A DNA stretch of 64,000 nt from contig NZ_JBCNJT010000002.1 of NCBI RefSeq assembly GCF_039596395.1, forward strand, positions 310,001-374,000, given 5' to 3'. Shown in pieces: positions 1 through 8,520 of this stretch. This DNA is from Fluviicola sp. (GTDB lineage Bacteria > Bacteroidota > Bacteroidia > Flavobacteriales_D > Crocinitomicaceae). Within the stretch, counting starts at the first letter, position 1; the number at the start of each line of letters is the position of its first letter. Both the position numbers and the translations under genes were made by a program. A model generated the notes under the pieces. It was not told the origin of the DNA. It was given only the letters and a program-made list of their open reading frames with translations, and did no database searches.

Positions 1-1349
1 TGCAAATCATTCAGCATGGTTTCTTTCTCCGAATCTGTTTTGAAATGCTGGTTCTTTTCAAAAGCCTCTACCTGTTCCTGCAATTCAAAGATCACTTTGT
101 TTTTATCAAACATGGTTGAAAGCAGCGCCCGCATTTCGCGCTCAGTAGCATGCAATTCGTCTTCCATTTTCTGCGCACGCAGGGTCAATAATTCCTTATC
201 CTGGAAACGTTTGCGCTGGATTTGTTTGATGATGATAAAACTGGTCAACCCCAGAATGAGACAAATTACGAATAACCCTAAAATGATCAGGTCGTCGGTT
301 TTTTTCTTTTCCTTGTAAATGTTGTTTTCTCCCTGTTTCCGTTCAAACTCGATCTGGAATTCCGCATTCTGAATATTCAGGAACTGCCGTTTTTCATCAT
401 TGATTTTCTTGTAGGAAATGTACTTCCGGAAACTGTTCAAAGCCATTTCGTATTGCCCCAATTTCTCGTAGTAGGTAATCTTTGTTTTATAAAGTGTTCC
501 CCACAATTGCGGATTCGTCTCATCTTTCATCAGGCTATCAAACACTTTCATTTTTAAAGATGCCTGTGCCAGTTTGTTTTCCATCAGGTCCAACTCGATC
601 AGTAAAGCCAGGGCATTGATCTGGCTATTCGTTTGTGCACTTTTCGTACTTACTTCGTAATCAAACTGGATGAGCTTGCGGGCTTTTTCGTTCTCTTTTT
701 TCGACAAGGCAATGTAGCCCAAGTTCCCAGACAAAATTCCTGTCCACGCCTCGTCCTTTAATTTGACTGCCTGGTTATAAGCTTTTTGCAGATACCATTC
801 CGAAGTTTTATTGTCCAGTTTGTCCCGGTAAATCAAACTCAGCGTGTTGTACAATTTGATCTTGCTGATTTCCGTAACATGCGAATGATGCAAGGCGATT
901 TTCAGGTGTTTTTCTGAAAGATCAAAGCGTCTAAAAAAATAGTATATCTGACCTAATGTTTCGTGAAAAAGGGCCAAATAAGGTTTTTGAGAAGTGTAAA
1001 CATGTTTCTCTTCCCGCAAGGTAATGTATAGAAAATAATAAGCTTCCCGGTATTTTTGGGCATCGCTCAAGCGCCGTCCGATTGCATAGCACAACTCTGG
1101 AAAATCTTCTCTTTCCGTTACTTTTTCCTGTCGGCAAAGTTTTCGCAGGAAGCGGTCCCACTCAGCGTTTGTGGAAAAATCGGAGGAATGATAATCTTCA
1201 AACAATCGGATAAATGAAACCCCTTTCGTTTCCTGTTCCGAAATCATTTTTGCTACTCCCTGTTCTGCATCCAGTGTTGCACCGGAAAAGAATGAGATTA
1301 GTACGCAAGAAAAGAACAATGCGGTTAAACGATAGTAAATGTGTTTCAA
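1..1349 (-). CDS. TPR sensor/regulator protein with one membrane helix and coiled coil (3' end outside window)
   Basis: The minus strand is open without a stop from 1349 to the window edge (about 449 codons). A TTG start at 1349 gives a good Sec signal peptide (MKHIYYRLTALFF, then a hydrophobic stretch ending SFFSGA). The first in-frame ATG, at 1247, would remove it. Residues about 60-330 look like degenerate TPR helices. One transmembrane helix (LIILGLFVICLILGL) lies near residues 354-375, followed by a charged coiled coil up to the edge. In Bacteroidota this order often ends in a LuxR-type helix-turn-helix or a kinase/phosphatase output domain. That part is outside the window, so the output is unknown. 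A -7 box (TACTTTTG) lies 25 nt upstream of the TTG. The domain order is clear and the function is inferred. Confidence 0.7.
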   Translation of the reverse strand, partial: MKHIYYRLTALFFSCVLISFFSGATLDAEQGVAKMISEQETKGVSFIRLFEDYHSSDFSTNAEWDRFLRKLCRQEKVTEREDFPELCYAIGRRLSDAQKYREAYYFLYITLREEKHVYTSQKPYLALFHETLGQIYYFFRRFDLSEKHLKIALHHSHVTEISKIKLYNTLSLIYRDKLDNKTSEWYLQKAYNQAVKLKDEAWTGILSGNLGYIALSKKENEKARKLIQFDYEVSTKSAQTNSQINALALLIELDLMENKLAQASLKMKVFDSLMKDETNPQLWGTLYKTKITYYEKLGQYEMALNSFRKYISYKKINDEKRQFLNIQNAEFQIEFERKQGENNIYKEKKKTDDLIILGLFVICLILGLTSFIIIKQIQRKRFQDKELLTLRAQKMEDELHATEREMRALLSTMFDKNKVIFELQEQVEAFEKNQHFKTDSEKETMLNDL

Positions 1350-1374
1350 AGTGTCTTCAACTAGGGGTATCTTA

Positions 1375-1382
1375 CAAAAGTA
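1375..1382 (-). promoter_or_regulatory. -7 box TACTTTTG for the TPR regulator
   Basis: Exact match on the minus strand to the Bacteroidota sigma-70-type -7 element TAnnTTTG, 25 nt before the TTG start at 1349. No clear -33 element is seen. Confidence 0.5.
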
Positions 1383-1462
1383 AACTATTTATTCCTCGAA
1401 GAAAAAACGAAGAATCAATAGCTTTATCAGATCACTAGACGAATAACACGCAGAATTAGTTG

Positions 1463-1545
1463 TTTGAAGGTCTAAAAGTTTAAAAGGATCAATCGTTCAA
1501 AAAGTCTAATTTGAATCTGCCGCGGCAGAAACATTTGAACTCTTG
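1463..1545. repeat. TTGAAC/GTTCAA low-complexity intergenic array with a 14-bp palindrome
   Basis: Degenerate repeats of GTTCAA/TTGAAC separated by short A/T runs, lying just past the 3' end of the 1547-3895 gene. It contains a perfect 14-bp palindrome, TCTGCCGCGGCAGA, at 1516-1529. Similar arrays recur in other intergenic gaps of this window (see findings). Confidence 0.5.
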
Positions 1546-1546
1546 G

Positions 1547-3895
1547 TTACTTCATCAAATTGATGTGACCGGCAAATTCAAACTTTTCGTCGTTGTCATC
1601 GTCTTTGAAACGGATGACCCAGGTGTACAATCCAACCTGCGACATGCCGCCTCCCCCATACGTTCCGTCCCAGCCTACCTGCGTATCGTGCGACTCAAAC
1701 ACCAGTTCTCCCCAACGATTGTAGATATAGAACTCGTAAGTTGCCGGTGAAAAACCAGCTGTCATGATCGGAAGGAAAATATTGTTGTGCTCGTCGCCAT
1801 CCGGTGTGAAGGTATTCGGAACATAGAACAGCAACTGGTCTTTTACGATGACAATCCGATATGCCGTATCCCGGCAGCCCTGATCGGAAATCACGATCAG
1901 TTCCACGTTGTAATTACCAATTTGCCCGATCGGGAACTGATGCGTAGGACTTACCTGGTCGGAAGTTGTTCCGTCATCAAAATTCCAGAGATTTTGGTCA
2001 TTCAATGAGGAAGTATTCTCAAAACTCGCCGTCGGATCAAAGGAGAAAACCTGCTGCGGATTGGCGTTGAAAGATGCCACCGGAAGCGGATCTACACAAA
2101 TCATATCCGTCAGTGTTTTCGTAGTCGTACACAAATTGTCCGCTGTAATTGTCAATGTTACATCGAAACAATCGATTCCGGTATATTGATGGCTCACGGT
2201 GGAATTATTCGAAGAAAGGGTTCCGTCTCCCAAATCCCACTGTACCACTGATCCCGGATTTGCCGTACTTTCGTTGATAAACTGTACATCCAGCGGGAAA
2301 CACCCTTTGATCACATCCGAAGAAAAAGCAATGATCGGATTCTCGGTGATTTGAATAGTCACTTTTGTCGTATCGTTCACACACATCGTATCTGCGGGCA
2401 ACACGTAGCTGAATTCGTAATTCCCGTTTGCCAAAAGCGACAAGTCCAACACACCCGTTGGTGCATCGAATTGATTGGTAGGGAAAGCAGATGTTTCCGT
2501 CCAGTATGGCGCTAATGTCTGGGATGAACCGGTTGTATACTGGTCCAGGTCAACCGTTGACCCGGAAGAATTACACAAATGCAGATGAGTCGGGTTGATT
2601 CCGATTGGCTGACTGTTTACAGTAATCTGGAACCGGCTGGTATCATTCGGACAATACGTTCCGAACACAACATATTCCAATAAGTTCGAACCGATTGCAC
2701 CGTTTACCGTGAGTTGCCCGGCAGAAGTCAAACTTGCTCCCAGGCCGTTATTCACATCCGACCAGCTTCCGCCTGCGGTGCTTCCTGCCGAACGCAGGTT
2801 ATTCAGATCCACCACACCGTTGGTTTCACACCAAATTGCCAGGCTATCGTTTCCGGCATGTTTCTGCGCTTCAAAAGTCACATTGATGGCATCTGTTTTA
2901 GCACATTGCGCGGTATTTTTTACCGTTACCTGGTATGTTCCTGTTGTTGTAACACTCAATGTCTGGTTAGTTGAACCGTCGTTCCACAAATAGGTATCTC
3001 CCGGATTTTGTGCGTCAAGCACCAGTGTAGATCCTTCGCAAAGATTGGTATCGGCTCCCAAATTCACCACCGGGAAAGTACTGTAAGTCACAACAACCGT
3101 GTCGTAAGAATAACAGATCGGTTTGAACGTAATATCATCGATCATGAAGTCGTTTCCATCATCGATCAGGTTCTGGCTCAGCATACAAATCTGCGCAGAA
3201 GTATTCAATCCTGAATTCCAGGTCTGGAAAAACTGCTGCCACGAACAACCGATCGTAGGTGTTGAGAATACCGTTCCGATCGGAGAACCGTTAATCGAGA
3301 ATTGCAACTGCGCCACACTCGTGTTATTGAGTGCATTGGATGCCCAGGTACTGAACTGGTAATCGGTATTTGCGTCAACAGGCACTGTCTGGCACCAAAC
3401 ATTCGTTCCGGGCGTTCCTGCCCCGTTTACGACCATCATTTTTGTTCCGGGTGCTGCCGTGTGATCCGTGCAGGACATAAAATTGCTGTGCGCCAATGAC
3501 GGATTCGTTGTTACGACATAGGTTCCAGCCAGTGAAACAAGTCCCCAGGTTCCGCCGGTTCCAACCGCATAACCGGTTGTAAAACCCATATTTCCCGCTT
3601 CGAAGTCTCCGTTTACAATCAGGTTGGTGCCCAGTTTTCCTACTTTTACGCTGTAGGTTCCCGGACTGGTAACAAACCGCGTCGGAGCCGTGGAGTTATT
3701 ATTCCATTTGTAGGAATCATACGGGCCGGTCGTTGCCGCATTGAGCGTAATCGACTGCCCGGTACAGAGCGTGGTATCCGGCCCCAGGTTCACCTGCGTA
3801 ATCATTCCGCTGCATTGGGACAAACTATTGAAAGAAAGTCCGAGCGGAATTATAAAACCGAGTTTAGCCAAACGAGAGAGCTTTGGGAATATCAT
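1547..3895 (-). CDS. T9SS type B secreted surface protein with PKD domains
   Basis: 782 residues. An N-terminal signal peptide (about 1-27, ending FNSLSQ) is followed by an Ig/PKD-like strand region. A jelly-roll-like segment around 88-260 begins NLIVNGDFEAG, which resembles carbohydrate-binding modules. Further beta repeats follow, then two PKD-like domains (about 518-601 with WDLGDG, and 602-687 with WNFDDG). The last 95 residues (688-782) match the gliding-motility-associated/T9SS type B sorting domain: VPNTFTPDGDEHNN, then YIYNRWGELVFES and GWDGTYGG. The protein is expected to cross the outer membrane by the type IX system and stay on the cell surface or be released. The ATG at 3895 follows a TACTTTTG box. 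There is no PorP gene next to it, unlike the two adhesins at 29303 and 43193. The ligand is unknown. Confidence 0.85.
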   Translation of the reverse strand: MIFPKLSRLAKLGFIIPLGLSFNSLSQCSGMITQVNLGPDTTLCTGQSITLNAATTGPYDSYKWNNNSTAPTRFVTSPGTYSVKVGKLGTNLIVNGDFEAGNMGFTTGYAVGTGGTWGLVSLAGTYVVTTNPSLAHSNFMSCTDHTAAPGTKMMVVNGAGTPGTNVWCQTVPVDANTDYQFSTWASNALNNTSVAQLQFSINGSPIGTVFSTPTIGCSWQQFFQTWNSGLNTSAQICMLSQNLIDDGNDFMIDDITFKPICYSYDTVVVTYSTFPVVNLGADTNLCEGSTLVLDAQNPGDTYLWNDGSTNQTLSVTTTGTYQVTVKNTAQCAKTDAINVTFEAQKHAGNDSLAIWCETNGVVDLNNLRSAGSTAGGSWSDVNNGLGASLTSAGQLTVNGAIGSNLLEYVVFGTYCPNDTSRFQITVNSQPIGINPTHLHLCNSSGSTVDLDQYTTGSSQTLAPYWTETSAFPTNQFDAPTGVLDLSLLANGNYEFSYVLPADTMCVNDTTKVTIQITENPIIAFSSDVIKGCFPLDVQFINESTANPGSVVQWDLGDGTLSSNNSTVSHQYTGIDCFDVTLTITADNLCTTTKTLTDMICVDPLPVASFNANPQQVFSFDPTASFENTSSLNDQNLWNFDDGTTSDQVSPTHQFPIGQIGNYNVELIVISDQGCRDTAYRIVIVKDQLLFYVPNTFTPDGDEHNNIFLPIMTAGFSPATYEFYIYNRWGELVFESHDTQVGWDGTYGGGGMSQVGLYTWVIRFKDDDNDEKFEFAGHINLMK

Positions 3896-3921
3896 TGTTC
3901 TGTACTTTACATGATAAACTT

Positions 3922-3929
3922 CAAAAGTA
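3922..3929 (-). promoter_or_regulatory. -7 box TACTTTTG for the PKD surface protein
   Basis: Exact TAnnTTTG match on the minus strand, 26 nt upstream of the ATG at 3895. Confidence 0.5.
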
Positions 3930-4031
3930 AGTTAAGGTTGCTTTATATATATGGGACAAAAACGGGACAAAACAAAAAAACGGACAAGCCGTTTTAATTT
4001 TAACAGAAGAAATCTTCAAAAGTTCAAAAAG

Positions 4032-4121
4032 GGTGGCTTTCCCGAAACTTCGGGACTCAGTCACCTTTTTTATAGAAACGATAATAAGGCCGCTGAGCGG
4101 AGTCGAAAGCGCCTTTATTAT
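4032..4121 (-). terminator. Two hairpins ending the wbpB-wbpA group
   Basis: Two stem-loops lie just past the stop codon at 4118. The first pairs about 4081-4090 with 4111-4121 (AATAAGGC against GCCTTTATT, one bulge), overlaps the stop, and encloses GCTGAGCGGAGTCGAAAG, a sequence I recognise as common in flavobacterial intergenic hairpins. The second pairs GGTGGCT (4032-4038) with AGTCACC (4059-4065) around an inner CCCGAA/TTCGGG stem. On the minus strand it is followed by a run of five T (complement of 4027-4031), and on the plus strand by TTTTTT, so it could work in both directions. Confidence 0.55.
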
Positions 4122-5419
4122 AAACTCCAGTATTCCAGGTCCTTGATTTTTCCTTTGTAAATTCCTTTGATATCTACGAAAACTCCGCGATTGTCTTTCA
4201 TTAAGGATTTGAAATAGTTCTCATCGAGGTTTTTGTAGTTCTTGTGGTTTACCGCTACAATAATCGCATCGTAGTTGTTGCCGATCTCTACCAAACCTAC
4301 CCCGTATTCGTGTTCCATTTCCTCAGAAGAAGCATGCGGGTCTACCAAATCCACTTTCACCTGGAAAGATTTCAGTTCGTTTACCACATCGATCACTTTG
4401 GAATTGCGGATGTCGGATACATCTTCTTTGAAGGTTGCTCCCATCACCAACACTTTTGCGTCGTGGATGTTTCTACCCTGGGCAATGATCTTCTTCACGG
4501 TTTGTTTCCCGATATAGAAGCCCATGGAATCATTCACATAGCGTCCGCTGTTGATGATCTTTGCGTGGTAACCGGCCTGCTGTGCTTTATGCGTCAGGTA
4601 ATACGGATCAACACCGATGCAGTGTCCGCCCACCAATCCCGGTGAAAAGCGCAGGAAATTCCATTTGGTTCCGGCAGCTTCCAATACGTCGTAGGTGTTG
4701 ATTCCCAGTCGGTTAAAAATGATGGATAATTCGTTGATCAATGCAATGTTTACATCGCGCTGAGTATTTTCGATAATTTTTGCAGCTTCTGCTACTTTGA
4801 TGGAAGCAGCACGGTGAACTCCGGCACTTACCACCAATTCATACGTTTTCGCAATCTGGTCCAACGATTCTTCGCAGCATCCGGAAACCACTTTCACCAC
4901 ATTTTGCAGTGTGTGTTCTTTGTCTCCCGGATTGATTCTTTCCGGTGAATAGCCTACTTTGAAATCTTCTTTGAATTTCAGCCCGGAAATATCTTCCAGT
5001 ACCGGAATACAGTCTTCTTCCGTACATCCCGGGTAAACGGTGGATTCAAATACCACGTAGTCTCCTTTTTTCAAAACCTGGGCCACTGTTTTGGAAGCTC
5101 CCAAAAGCGGACGCAGGTCCGGAAGGTTTGCATCGTCAATCGGGGTCGGAACCGCAATAATGTAGAACTGGACGTCTCTCAGATCTTCCAGATCAGCCGT
5201 AAAATGAATATCACAATTGTCGAAAGCGGTGGAATCCAATTCATTGCTCGGATCTTTTTTGTTGCGCATCATGTCTACGCGTGCCTGGTTGATATCAAAC
5301 CCGACTACCTGGATTTTTTTGGCAAACTCCAGGGCAATCGGAAGTCCTACATAACCCAACCCGATAACTGCCAGTTTCGCTTCTTTCGCTACTAATTTAT
5401 TGTAAATTAAGCTGCTCAT
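4118..5419 (-). CDS. UDP-N-acetyl-hexosamine 6-dehydrogenase (WbpA/TviB/WbpO type)
   Basis: 433 residues, usual length for the UDP-glucose/GDP-mannose dehydrogenase superfamily. NAD-binding Rossmann motif GLGYVG at 20-25, FDIN after strand beta-2, the central dimer domain, and catalytic Cys267 in GGHCIGVDPYYL. The N-terminal form (LGYVGLPIALEF, SPERINPGD) is that of enzymes oxidising UDP-GlcNAc or UDP-GalNAc to the uronic acid, not UDP-glucose. With the WbpB-, WbpE- and WbpD-like genes nearby, UDP-GlcNAc is the likeliest substrate (inference). Its ATG lies inside the end of the upstream oxidoreductase gene (23-nt overlap), so the two are probably translationally coupled. Two terminator hairpins follow. 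The GlcNAc versus GalNAc preference cannot be read from sequence alone. Confidence 0.85.
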   Translation of the reverse strand: MSSLIYNKLVAKEAKLAVIGLGYVGLPIALEFAKKIQVVGFDINQARVDMMRNKKDPSNELDSTAFDNCDIHFTADLEDLRDVQFYIIAVPTPIDDANLPDLRPLLGASKTVAQVLKKGDYVVFESTVYPGCTEEDCIPVLEDISGLKFKEDFKVGYSPERINPGDKEHTLQNVVKVVSGCCEESLDQIAKTYELVVSAGVHRAASIKVAEAAKIIENTQRDVNIALINELSIIFNRLGINTYDVLEAAGTKWNFLRFSPGLVGGHCIGVDPYYLTHKAQQAGYHAKIINSGRYVNDSMGFYIGKQTVKKIIAQGRNIHDAKVLVMGATFKEDVSDIRNSKVIDVVNELKSFQVKVDLVDPHASSEEMEHEYGVGLVEIGNNYDAIIVAVNHKNYKNLDENYFKSLMKDNRGVFVDIKGIYKGKIKDLEYWSL

Positions 5420-6437
5420 TTCTTACTTTATAAATGCGTTCAATAATCTCTACTACTTTCAATCCTTCCAAAGCATTGGTTGTGGCAGAAGTACGTCCTT
5501 TCAGGGTATCAATCACATTGGTGATCACATAATGGTGGTTTGCCGCAGAACCTTTGTAAGCCCCGTAATCGTTTCCGGGATTGGTTGGTGCCAGTTCTGG
5601 CATTTCATATCCGGGAATGTTGCAAACTTCTACTTCGTTCATGTACTGTCCGCCTATTTTCACACTTCCGTTCTTTCCGACGATCGTCATGGAACTTTCC
5701 AGGTTGCGGTCAGCTACAGCCGTGGAATAATTGATACATCCCATTCCGCCGTTGATGAAATCAAAACTCACAAATCCCGAATCTTCAAAATCCGTTGAAT
5801 CTTTGTGTGTGAAATCCGCAAATTTCCCCTGAATATTGTCGATATCACCGAACAACCAGTACATGATATCAATGAAATGGGAAAACTGGGTGAACAAGGT
5901 TCCGCCATCCAGGTCTTTCGTTCCTTTCCAGCCTCCTTTTTTATAATAACGCTCATCACGATTCCAATAGCAATTCAGCTGCACCATGAAAATATCTCCC
6001 AGTACTTTGTTCTCGATCAGGTCTTTGATCCATTCACTCGGAGGTGAATAGCGGTTCTGCATCACACAGAAAACCTGTTTGGATTGCTGCAGCGATTTAA
6101 AGATCACTTTTTCACACTGGTCTTTGGTTAATCCCATCGGTTTTTCAACCACTACATGCTTTTTGTTTTCCAAACCTGCCAAAGCCTGTTCCGCATGCAA
6201 ACCATTCGGAGTACATACGTTCAGCACATCAAAATCGATTCCTGAAGCCAGCAATTCGTCCAATGAACTAAAGAAAGGAACATTGAAATCCGCAGCGGCA
6301 CATTCTTCGACCGAACGGATATCGATCATGGCAACCAACTCAGCTTCCGGGTCTCTGCGGACCATTTCAGCATGTCTCTTCCCGATGTGTCCTGCACCAA
6401 GAACGGCAAACTTTACTTTGTGATTTTCTGGTATCAT
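5397..6437 (-). CDS. Gfo/Idh/MocA oxidoreductase, WbpB-like UDP-GlcNAcA 3-dehydrogenase
   Basis: 346 residues. An N-terminal Rossmann fold has GAGHIG at 14-19, and the family EKP motif is at 98-100 (VVVEKPMGL), followed by the alpha/beta C-terminal domain. WbpB-type members oxidise C3 of UDP-GlcNAc uronic acid, recycling NAD with 2-oxoglutarate in step with the WbpE aminotransferase (family knowledge). The assignment rests on the neighbouring dehydrogenase plus the aminotransferase and acetyltransferase homologues 2-6 kb away. It is the first gene of a two-gene unit with the 6-dehydrogenase. A TACTTTTG box 38 nt upstream of the ATG is the likely promoter. An inositol or glucose-fructose dehydrogenase role is possible but fits the context less well. 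Confidence 0.75.
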   Translation of the reverse strand: MIPENHKVKFAVLGAGHIGKRHAEMVRRDPEAELVAMIDIRSVEECAAADFNVPFFSSLDELLASGIDFDVLNVCTPNGLHAEQALAGLENKKHVVVEKPMGLTKDQCEKVIFKSLQQSKQVFCVMQNRYSPPSEWIKDLIENKVLGDIFMVQLNCYWNRDERYYKKGGWKGTKDLDGGTLFTQFSHFIDIMYWLFGDIDNIQGKFADFTHKDSTDFEDSGFVSFDFINGGMGCINYSTAVADRNLESSMTIVGKNGSVKIGGQYMNEVEVCNIPGYEMPELAPTNPGNDYGAYKGSAANHHYVITNVIDTLKGRTSATTNALEGLKVVEIIERIYKVRNEQLNLQ

Positions 6438-6475
6438 ATATTCAATGCTCTGTTATCGACGGTGTTTTCAAAGCC

Positions 6476-6483
6476 CAAAAGTA
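6476..6483 (-). promoter_or_regulatory. -7 box TACTTTTG for the wbpB-wbpA unit
   Basis: Exact TAnnTTTG match on the minus strand, 38 nt upstream of the ATG at 6437. Confidence 0.5.
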
Positions 6484-6677
6484 ATTAAAATTGCTTGGAA
6501 TAAAGTGGTATCAGCCAAATTCGGAAATCGCATCCGTTCAATACCTGCAATCCGCGAATAAATAGCATTTTATGTGACTGTTATTTTCGGCAGACACCCA
6601 GATCCGGTTGTAAAACCCCTATGAAATAACCCGAAATCAATGATCGTTCGATGTATCAGGCCAAATACTCATTCAGC

Positions 6678-6695
6678 TTACACAATTCTGTGTAA
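6678..6695. promoter_or_regulatory. Inverted repeat TTACACA-N4-TGTGTAA, candidate operator
   Basis: Perfect 7-bp arms with a 4-nt spacer, ending 16 nt before the -7 box at 6712. It lies where a -33 element or an upstream-bound regulator would sit. A regulatory role is inference. Confidence 0.35.
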
Positions 6696-6711
6696 TCACC
6701 GGGAAATTTAA

Positions 6712-6719
6712 TACTTTTG
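6712..6719 (+). promoter_or_regulatory. -7 box TACTTTTG for the porP-like gene at 6751
   Basis: Exact TAnnTTTG match, 31 nt upstream of the ATG at 6751. Confidence 0.55.
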
Positions 6720-6750
6720 GTATCCTAAACCCATTTATTCATTACACACC

Positions 6751-7647
6751 ATGAAGTTAAGAACCGTTATTCTCTTGTCGGCACTATTCACCACCCTTTT
6801 TTCTTTTTCGCAACAGGAACCGACTTCCACCCTGTTCTGGAACAATTACCTGCATACCAATCCTGCCATGACCGGAGCGGTTTACAAACACCAAGCAAAC
6901 GTCAGCTGGAAAGATTATCCGCTTGTAAAACCATTTGCCAGCATGCCCTATGAACAAACGATCTTCGCCAATTATGCAGCTAAAATCGACAAAATCAACA
7001 GCGGTATCGGTGCCAGTTACCGCTACGATTCACAGGGATTTTTACAAATGCAGACCGCTTTACTTTCTTATGCCTATCACATCCCGATCAAGTCCATGTT
7101 CCTTTCAATAGGTGCTTCCGGTGGGATTAAAACGTTCAATTATACATTGCCTGATCCTTCCGATCCCAATATGGTTTCAAAAACCTGGAGGTTATCCCCG
7201 GCATTTACTACTGATTTTGGAATTGCGCTGCGTCATGAAAAGTGGAACGTCGGGCTTAGCACCACACAATGGAACCGCCCTGTTTTTCATGTAAAAGACA
7301 GCGTTGGTTACGATTACCGGTTTTTCGCACATTTTTGGCTTTTCGCAGATTACCGCTTTGATTTGGGAGCAAACTGGAGTCTCACTCCACGTGCACAGGT
7401 TGTAATGGACAACATTGATTTTGCTACTAATATACAACTGATGGCCGCCTGGAAACAGAATCTATGGTTCGGAGCCGGGGCGCAACTAAGTGGCACGAAC
7501 CTTTATGCCATAAATCCAATGATCGGTTACGATATCAAAGGCAAATTCCGTATAGGATATACAGCACTTATCAGAACCAACAAGACCCCGTTCACTTACT
7601 TCAAAACCTTAACGCATGAAGTAGTGCTGGGCTTTATGTTGAAGTAA
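6751..7647 (+). CDS. PorP/SprF family type IX secretion membrane protein
   Basis: 298 residues with a cleavable signal peptide (about 1-20, ending FSFSQ). After it comes the family hallmark near the N terminus: an aligned FWNNYLHTNPAMTGA, equivalent to the YxxNPAxAG motif of PorP/SprF proteins. The remainder is alternating beta strands of an outer-membrane barrel, ending in the typical HEVVLGFML strand. PorP/SprF members act in the outer membrane with T9SS cargo; in Flavobacterium SprF is needed for SprB export. This copy stands alone, with no adhesin gene beside it, and is convergent with the WbpD-like gene. It has its own -7 box and an inverted repeat upstream. Its partner cargo is unknown; the PKD protein at 1547 is only a guess. 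Confidence 0.85.
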   Translation: MKLRTVILLSALFTTLFSFSQQEPTSTLFWNNYLHTNPAMTGAVYKHQANVSWKDYPLVKPFASMPYEQTIFANYAAKIDKINSGIGASYRYDSQGFLQMQTALLSYAYHIPIKSMFLSIGASGGIKTFNYTLPDPSDPNMVSKTWRLSPAFTTDFGIALRHEKWNVGLSTTQWNRPVFHVKDSVGYDYRFFAHFWLFADYRFDLGANWSLTPRAQVVMDNIDFATNIQLMAAWKQNLWFGAGAQLSGTNLYAINPMIGYDIKGKFRIGYTALIRTNKTPFTYFKTLTHEVVLGFMLK

Positions 7648-7675
7648 CCATCCTGTTTTGTATGTGTTCATTAAA

Positions 7676-7811
7676 AACCACATAGAAACCATAGATCACA
7701 TAGCTTTGGTTTACAGGTTTGTTGGCATTATAATAAACACACATGTCTAACCGACACGACTAATAGATTATAAACAGGCATTCTCTATGTGGTCTATGTG
7801 ACTATGTGGTT
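7676..7811. repeat. MITE-like element with ACCACATAG ends (136 bp)
   Basis: The left end (7676-7703, beginning AACCACATAGAAACCATAG) and right end (7785-7811, ending GACTATGTGGTT) are imperfect inverted repeats of each other around about 80 nt of unrelated DNA with no ORF. They are close relatives of the perfect 30-bp ends of the GxxExxY element at 19967-20563, so this looks like a short, gene-less derivative. Confidence 0.6.
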
Positions 7812-7838
7812 GAAAAAAAATCCAAATAGCCTTTGATC

Positions 7839-8408
7839 TTAGATTGCCTTTACGCGGTTATCCGTCAACTGGTAACGTTCATTGCTTTCCGGGCATACCG
7901 CAAAGCCGTTCTCATCAAAAGTCAAACGGTGGCCGAAAGCGCTCATCCAGCCGATCTGGCGCGCCGGATTTCCCACCACCAGGGCATATGCCGGAACTTC
8001 TTTTGTAACAACGGATCCTGCGCCGATAAAAGCATACTCACCGATGTCATTCCCGCAAACGATCGTTGCATTCGCCCCGATGGAAGCTCCTTTACGAACG
8101 GTTGTTTTGGAATATTGATCTCTGCGGTTTACGGCTGAACGCGGATTCATAACATTCGTAAAAACCATCGACGGGCCTAAAAACACATCGTCTTCGCAAA
8201 TGACTCCCGTATAGATCGAAACGTTATTCTGGATTTTCACATTGTTCCCCAAAATAACTTCCGGAGAAACGACCACGTTCTGCCCGATATTGCATTTCTC
8301 ACCGATCACGCAATTCGGCATAATGTGCGAAAAATGCCAGATCTTCGTTCCTTCACCAATCGTGCAGCCTTCATCTACAACTGCTGTTTCGTGTGCAAAA
8401 TAGTTCAT
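7839..8408 (-). CDS. WbpD/WlbB-like N-acetyltransferase (left-handed beta helix)
   Basis: 189 residues from the ATG at 8408 ([12 protein letters not shown]). An upstream in-frame extension to 8471 reads through repeat DNA and does not resemble the family, so I rejected it. Hexapeptide repeats fill residues 10-140 ([39 protein letters not shown]), with the [13 protein letters not shown] loop typical of WbpD/WlbB. These enzymes acetylate the 3-amino group of UDP-2-acetamido-3-amino-2,3-dideoxyglucuronate using acetyl-CoA (family knowledge). It lies 112 nt downstream of the decarboxylase gene on the same strand, with a repeat array between, so co-transcription with the wbpE-ugd-uxs group is possible. 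A short C-terminal tail after 150 is usual. Confidence 0.85.
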   Translation of the reverse strand: MNYFAHETAVVDEGCTIGEGTKIWHFSHIMPNCVIGEKCNIGQNVVVSPEVILGNNVKIQNNVSIYTGVICEDDVFLGPSMVFTNVMNPRSAVNRRDQYSKTTVRKGASIGANATIVCGNDIGEYAFIGAGSVVTKEVPAYALVVGNPARQIGWMSAFGHRLTFDENGFAVCPESNERYQLTDNRVKAI

Positions 8409-8410
8409 CT

Positions 8411-8519
8411 CTTCAATTGAAAATGGACAATAAAGAAAATTGAAAAGATTTTGAAAATGGTTTTCGCACAAAAGGCTTAATCCTTTTTTTCAATTGTCAA
8501 TTTTCAATTTTCAATTCAT
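8411..8519. repeat. AATTGAAAATTG inverted low-complexity array
   Basis: The gap between the decarboxylase and acetyltransferase genes has tandem TTTTCAATTTTCAATT units at its right end and AATTGAAAATGGACAATAAAG-type units at its left, so the arms can pair. No ORF in it looks real. Confidence 0.45.
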
Positions 8520-8520
8520 A

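Larger units (their letters stand above)
6438..6750. other. Divergent intergenic region between wbpB-like gene and porP-like gene
   Basis: 313 bp without a gene. It holds a minus-strand -7 box (6476-6483), a plus-strand -7 box (6712-6719) and an interrupted 7-bp inverted repeat just upstream of the latter (6678-6695). Nothing else was recognised. Confidence 0.6.
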
